From: Halarchaeum grantii
Lineage (GTDB): Archaea > Halobacteriota > Halobacteria > Halobacteriales > Halobacteriaceae
DNA length: 64,000 bases
Assembly (NCBI RefSeq): GCF_014647455.2
Contig: NZ_BMPF01000002.1
Coordinates: 1-64,000 of the forward strand
Direction of reading: 5' to 3'
The notes under the pieces are model-generated. The model ran no database searches. It was not told where the DNA came from and was given only the letters and a program-made list of their open reading frames with translations. Each line of letters opens with the position of its first letter. Position 1 is the stretch's first letter. The position numbers and the translations under genes are program-made. Below are positions 60,227-64,000 of the stretch, piece after piece.

Positions 60227-61599
60227 TAGCGGTACTCGGCCTCGCGCAGCTGGACGTACTTCCCCTTGCGGTAGCGGAACTTCGCCTGTTTGTAGTCCTT
60301 GTAGAGACGGAGGCCGTCGACGCCGACGCTCGCGTTCTGCCGGGTGAGTATCTTCCCGGAGTCCGCGGCGTCGAGCATCTTGCTGGCGACGCGGAACGTC
60401 GTGTCCCACTCGCCGGGCCCGTACTCCTCGACGACGTCGGCGATCGCGACGTTGCGCAGTATCTCGTCGCCGATGGCGTCCTTCCACGCGTCGTTGTAGG
60501 CGTCGAGTTCGCCGAGCGCGGCGAGCTCGCCGGCGAGCTTCCCGGTGCGGAGCGCGACGTGGTCGCCGCCCTCGTGGAACGCCGACGTGGTACCCATCGC
60601 GCCGCCGACGACGGCGATTCCGGCGTCCGTGGGCGAGTCGATGGGGCGCGTCGAGGAGATGGAGTAGGTCTCCGTCCCCTTCGACTTCCCGTAGCCCTCC
60701 TCGACGACCGGGAAGTCCTCCTCGACGTCGTACTCGTCGCCGTAGAGCTCCTCGAGGAGCCGGCGGATGTACTCGGCGCCCTTCGGGATGGCGTCGTCGT
60801 CCTCGCGGAGGAGGCGATAGTCGCCCTTCTCGAAGTCGTCGATGTCCATGCCGATCGGCATCGTGAGGCCGACGCGCGCGACGTTGTCGGCGTTCGGGAA
60901 CACCCACGGGTAGGCGGTCTCGCCCGGCATCCATCCCCACCAGAACTTGATGCGGTCCTGTTCGAGGGCCCCCTCGGGGAACTTCCGGTATTCCTGGTAG
61001 GCGATGTGGTTCGTCTCGGGGGGGCTGAGGCGCTCGCTCGCCGGCTTGTCCTCGGGGAGGAAGGAGTCGAGGACGGGGATGGTGATGCGGCGCTGCGGGC
61101 CGTCCGCGAGGACGACGTAGTCGGCCGTCCACTCCTCGCCGTTCGAGAGCGTGAGCGTGTGCTCGTGACCGTCCGAGAGGTCCGTCTCGACGTCGAGGAC
61201 GCTGTCGCCGACGCGGTAGTCCGCGCCCGCCTCTTGCGCGCGCTCGCGGAGCCAGTCGTCGAAGCGCGCGCGCTGGAAGGTGAAGCCGAAGCCCTCGTAG
61301 GTCGAGTCGATGCCCGTGCGGTCGACGACGACCGACTCCTCGGGGCCGATGAACTCGGCCGCGTTCAGTTCGCGTTGCACGACGCCCTCGGGGAGCTCCT
61401 CGACGTCGAGTTGCGCGATGTCCACCCAGTAGTTCAGGAAGCCGGCGGCGTCCGTGGAGTCCGGGCCGAGTCGGTCGCGGTCGGCACGCGGAACGCCCTT
61501 CTCGAAGACGACGACGTCGGCGCCCTCGTCGGCCGCACGCTCCGCGGCGGCGGTGCCGGCGGGCCCACCGCCGACGACGGCCACGTCTACGTGGTTCAT
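60223..61599 (-). CDS. Geranylgeranyl reductase-family FAD oxidoreductase
   Basis: 458 residues. FAD motif VDVAVVGGGPAGTAAAERAADEG (about 4-26) with VVFEKG after it. The family GD-like FAD segment is GIAVVGGAMGTTSAFHEGGDHVALRTGKLAGEL (about 328-360), and the FWWGWMPGETAYPWVFPN substrate-region is present. Members of the family saturate isoprenoid chains of archaeal lipids and quinones. The length (458) exceeds the 400-residue digeranylgeranylglycerophospholipid reductases, so a quinone or carotenoid substrate is also possible. Confidence 0.86.
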   Translation of the reverse strand: MNHVDVAVVGGGPAGTAAAERAADEGADVVVFEKGVPRADRDRLGPDSTDAAGFLNYWVDIAQLDVEELPEGVVQRELNAAEFIGPEESVVVDRTGIDSTYEGFGFTFQRARFDDWLRERAQEAGADYRVGDSVLDVETDLSDGHEHTLTLSNGEEWTADYVVLADGPQRRITIPVLDSFLPEDKPASERLSPPETNHIAYQEYRKFPEGALEQDRIKFWWGWMPGETAYPWVFPNADNVARVGLTMPIGMDIDDFEKGDYRLLREDDDAIPKGAEYIRRLLEELYGDEYDVEEDFPVVEEGYGKSKGTETYSISSTRPIDSPTDAGIAVVGGAMGTTSAFHEGGDHVALRTGKLAGELAALGELDAYNDAWKDAIGDEILRNVAIADVVEEYGPGEWDTTFRVASKMLDAADSGKILTRQNASVGVDGLRLYKDYKQAKFRYRKGKYVQLREAEYRY

Positions 61600-61696
61600 A
61601 CCACTTCCTCTATACCCGCCGACTAAAAGCCTTCAACTTCCGGTATCCGATCCGCCCTCCCCTACGCTTATGCCACCGACTCGCGCATCGACGGGC

Positions 61697-61897
61697 ATGG
61701 ACGCGGGCCGCCTTCTCTATCGGGTCGTCGCGCTCTACGTCGCCTCCCTCGTCGTCGTCGGCCTGCTCACGGGCGTCTGGCTGTTCGCCCCGGCGGTCGT
61801 CGCGCGACCGACGGTGGCGGTCCTCTGGTTCTCGCTCGGCGGCTTCGGCTTCCTCGTGCTCGTGACGGTCGGCCTCCTCACGTACTTCGAGACGTAG
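61697..61897 (+). CDS. Small two-helix membrane protein
   Basis: 66 residues. MDAGRLLYRVVALYVASLVVVGLLTGVW... with two TM helices (about 10-30 and 40-62). A cttatg TATA element at 61667-61672 is 30 bp before the ATG, so a leaderless transcript is likely. No family is recognised; such short hydrophobic proteins are common in haloarchaea. Confidence 0.65.
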   Translation: MDAGRLLYRVVALYVASLVVVGLLTGVWLFAPAVVARPTVAVLWFSLGGFGFLVLVTVGLLTYFET

Positions 61898-61935
61898 AAC
61901 CGGCGGGCGACGTGCGTCGACGAGACACCGTGCCT

Positions 61936-62997
61936 CTAGACGGTCTCGTTCGCGTCCGCGTCGGTGGTGTTCGACGCGGCGTCGAGCACGCCGTCCCGCG
62001 TGGCGCTCACCGTCTCGTTCACCACGTCACCGACGGAGGCGGTGCTGGTGGACGGCGCGCCGTCGGGCGCCGCCGTCGACGTGTGCGTGGCCGTCGCGTT
62101 CCCATCCGAGTCGGCGGTCGTCGTGTCGACCGCCCCCGTTCCGACGGCCACGTCGGCGCTCGCGTTCAGGTGCGAGCGCGCCGTCTCGGCACGCACGACC
62201 GCCCGCGTCGCGAGGCGGGCCGCGCGGGTCTCGTTCCCGGCCTCGCGAGCGTCGCGGGCGGCCTCGAGCGCGGTGTGCGCCCGTTCGAGTGCCGAGCGGG
62301 CGTCCGCGCTCGCGTCGGGCGTCGCGTTTACGGCGGCGTCGAGGCGCTCGACGGCGCTCGACGCGCGTTCGAGCGCGCCCGTGGCGTTCGCGTTCCCGGA
62401 GGTCGCGATGGGGGGAGTGGGGGGAGTGACGACGGCGTCGGCCCCCGGGAACTCGGTGACGTTGGCGAGCGAGCGCGCCCGTGCGCCGGTCGCGCGGAGC
62501 GCCTGCGGGTCGGCGCCGTGGCTGGTGCGGACGGATGCGGGAAGCGCGTCCGCGGCGGCGGCGGCCCGGTCGGCGAGCGCGCTCGCGGACTGACCGCGTG
62601 CGGCGAGCGCCGCCATTCGCGCGGCGAAGGCGCCGTCGCTCAGCGACCCGTTACGGTGGGCGGCGACGAGCGCGGCCCGTTGGTCGGCGAGCGCGTCGAC
62701 GCGGTCGCTCAGGGCCGCCTGTCGCGACGCGACGAGTCGCGCCTTCGACGCGTTCGACTGCATGGTGGCGAGCGCGTGGTCGAACGCTCGGGACTCGAGC
62801 GCCCCGTCGACGGTCGCGCCCTGCGCGCCGATTGCGCCGGCGAGCTGTGCCCCGGGCGCGACGGCGTTCGCGCTCGCGTTCGACGCTGTGGTCGTCGTAC
62901 TCGACGGGCCCGGCTGTGCCGCCACGGCCGGGAGACCGACCCCGGCCGTGGCTACGACCAGCGCGAGCACCACGAGACGGACACGGGTCGTCACCAT
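61936..62997 (-). CDS. Secreted Ala-rich coiled-coil protein (DUF7096-like)
   Basis: 353 residues. Signal peptide about 1-27 (LVVLALVVATAGVGLPAVAA). Long Ala/Arg-rich helical region (about 70-170) with QAALSDRVDALADQRAALV and SDGAFAARMAALAARGQSA, the pattern of the haloarchaeal DUF7096 group as recalled. A second helical stretch (about 205-275) is followed by a Thr/Ser/Asp-rich end with several N-x-T/S sequons. No C-terminal anchor is seen. A cell-surface or secreted role is probable. Upstream is the partial regulator gene on the same strand. Confidence 0.7.
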   Translation of the reverse strand: MVTTRVRLVVLALVVATAGVGLPAVAAQPGPSSTTTTASNASANAVAPGAQLAGAIGAQGATVDGALESRAFDHALATMQSNASKARLVASRQAALSDRVDALADQRAALVAAHRNGSLSDGAFAARMAALAARGQSASALADRAAAAADALPASVRTSHGADPQALRATGARARSLANVTEFPGADAVVTPPTPPIATSGNANATGALERASSAVERLDAAVNATPDASADARSALERAHTALEAARDAREAGNETRAARLATRAVVRAETARSHLNASADVAVGTGAVDTTTADSDGNATATHTSTAAPDGAPSTSTASVGDVVNETVSATRDGVLDAASNTTDADANETV

Positions 62998-63106
62998 GCA
63001 GTCCTCCGTAGGTCGGTGGGGACCATATACTCGGCAGACCGTTGACTCGAATTTCGAACGGTTAAGCCGGATTTGAACGGTTTCGACCCGTACGCAGTCG
63101 GGCGAT

Positions 63107-64000
63107 TCACGACTCCTCGACCCCCTCGTCGGCGTCGGGAAGCTTCAGCACGTTCTCGCGACCGATCCGGAACGACTCCAGGTCGCCGGATTCGCGCATC
63201 CCGCTCACGACCTGACTCGTCTTCGCCTCCGTCCACCCGGTCTCGGCGACGACCTCCTGCTGGCGCGCGCGCCCGCCGTGCTCGCGGAGCACGCGTTTCA
63301 CGCGCTCCTCGTTACTCAACAGCTCCGCCGGCGGTCGCTCGTCCGCACCGTCGCGCTCACGCTCGCCGGCGGCCGCGTCCGGCTCGGCGTCCGACGCGGC
63401 GGCGTCCGACCCGCTCCCCGCATTCGCGCCACCCGCGGCCGTCCCGTCCGCCTCGCCATCCGCCTCCCCGTCGCTCCCCGCAGTACCGCCGGCCCGCGCG
63501 CGACGCCGGTACCAGAGACCGGCGCCCGCGAGGGCGGCGAGGAGGGCGACGACGCCCGCGACGAGCGGCCACGGGACCGGCGATGCGGGCGGGGCGAACG
63601 TCGCGCGCGGTTGCTCGTCCGTGAACGTCACCGGGCCCTCCCAGGCGACCGCGGTCTCACTCCGCGTCGTCGGCGGCGGCGACACCGAGGCCACGCGGTA
63701 GCCCTCGGGCGCGCTCAGGGTGAGCGTGGTGTCCTCGTCGATATAGAAGCCCGCGATGGCGTCCCCGGCCCGCACCGTCCGACCGTCGACGGCGGCGAAC
63801 CCGTGCCACGTGAACTGGTAGGCGACGACGCCGTACTGCGAGCCGATGGACTGGACGCGCGTCGACACCGAGAAGGCCGTGGCGTTCATCGGCCGGCCGG
63901 TCGCGTTCTCGGCCGTCCGCACCGTCGTTCGGATGCGCTCGGCGAACGGGTCGAGGTAGGCGCTCCGGTTCGCCCGGACGTCCCGCTGGAGGTCCTCGAA
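63107..64000 (-). CDS. Membrane-anchored winged-helix protein (DUF7345/DUF7343-like), 5' end beyond the window
   Basis: The reading frame continues upstream of the in-frame GTG at 63922 through clear coding sequence (FEDLQRDVRANRSAYLDPFAERI), so the gene runs off the right edge. At least 297 residues remain. An extracytoplasmic N-terminal DUF7345-like domain is followed by a TM helix (PWPLVAGVVALLAALAGAGLWY), an acidic/Gly linker (about 100 residues), and a C-terminal winged helix (LLSNEERVKRVLREHGGRARQQEVVAETGWTEAKTSQVVSGM). The layout suggests a sensor that signals from outside to DNA; that is inference. The true start is not in the window. Confidence 0.82.
   Translation of the reverse strand, partial: FEDLQRDVRANRSAYLDPFAERIRTTVRTAENATGRPMNATAFSVSTRVQSIGSQYGVVAYQFTWHGFAAVDGRTVRAGDAIAGFYIDEDTTLTLSAPEGYRVASVSPPPTTRSETAVAWEGPVTFTDEQPRATFAPPASPVPWPLVAGVVALLAALAGAGLWYRRRARAGGTAGSDGEADGEADGTAAGGANAGSGSDAAASDAEPDAAAGERERDGADERPPAELLSNEERVKRVLREHGGRARQQEVVAETGWTEAKTSQVVSGMRESGDLESFRIGRENVLKLPDADEGVEES

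Overview
The window comes from the chromosome of a haloarchaeon (class Halobacteria). The sequence is very GC-rich and the proteins are strongly acidic. A TATA (BoxA) element sits about 30 bp before many start codons, which is the leaderless pattern typical of this group. Archaeal markers include an Orc1/Cdc6 initiator beside a candidate replication origin, an intron-containing tRNA-Trp, 7S SRP RNA, RNase P component 4, mevalonate-pathway and ether-lipid genes, Tat-exported lipoproteins and PGF-CTERM surface proteins. Genus cannot be fixed from the sequence alone.

Region 1-10.1 kb is housekeeping: a membrane protein, a HAH_0734-type protein, initiator tRNA-Met, a DJ-1/PfpI protein, a purine phosphoribosyltransferase, tRNA-Trp with a 103-nt intron, two small haloarchaeal families (DUF5795- and DUF5794-like), IMP dehydrogenase (guaB), CoA biosynthesis (coaBC), a flavoprotein and a START-like protein.

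Region 10.1-13.9 kb carries a structured intergenic segment, an M42 peptidase, and a 761-bp gene-free region with five copies of an origin-recognition-box-like repeat in opposed orientations. An orc1/cdc6 gene lies immediately beside it. This is the most likely replication origin in the window. An MTH865-like protein follows.

Region 13.8-31.9 kb includes an M28 peptidase, a degenerate NAD-kinase-like protein, endonuclease III, phosphomevalonate decarboxylase, a type-II NADH dehydrogenase-like protein, a PAC2 protein and an SLC13/RCK transporter. It continues with tRNA-Arg, the UbiA lipid prenyltransferase, a CoA-binding protein, SRP RNA, an mscS-yhbY pair, rnp4, two GT4 glycosyltransferases, a PGF-CTERM protein, a DUF2797 protein and a Yip1-like protein.

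Region 32.0-44.3 kb has two ABC systems. One is MacB/FtsX-like with a CARDB-type surface protein and a 14-codon leader ORF. The other has an ABC-2 permease fused to a PrsW-like intramembrane protease domain and follows a FilR1-like regulator. Between and after them lie an SRAP protein, a flippase-like protein, an aldo/keto reductase, an EamA-like protein and a DUF123 protein.

Region 44.3-54.1 kb holds a RecA-like ATPase, a K+ channel with two RCK modules, an HMA metal chaperone, three winged-helix regulators, a uracil-DNA glycosylase family protein, a candidate structured RNA with C-rich hairpin loops (49.1-49.27 kb), a second MscS channel, an O-methyltransferase, a PGF-CTERM protein and an apparently degenerate M24 protein.

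Region 54.2-60.2 kb is a carbohydrate-uptake operon: Tat-lipoprotein binding protein, two permeases, ATPase, a 67-aa membrane protein and a Gfo/Idh/MocA dehydrogenase. A palindromic operator candidate lies upstream of its TATA box. The window ends with a geranylgeranyl-reductase-family protein, a small membrane protein, a secreted coiled-coil protein and a DUF7345/DUF7343-like membrane regulator cut by the right edge.

Membrane-lipid synthesis recurs across the window (mvaD, UbiA, GGR-family reductase, GT4 pair). Several convergent gene pairs share their stop codons.
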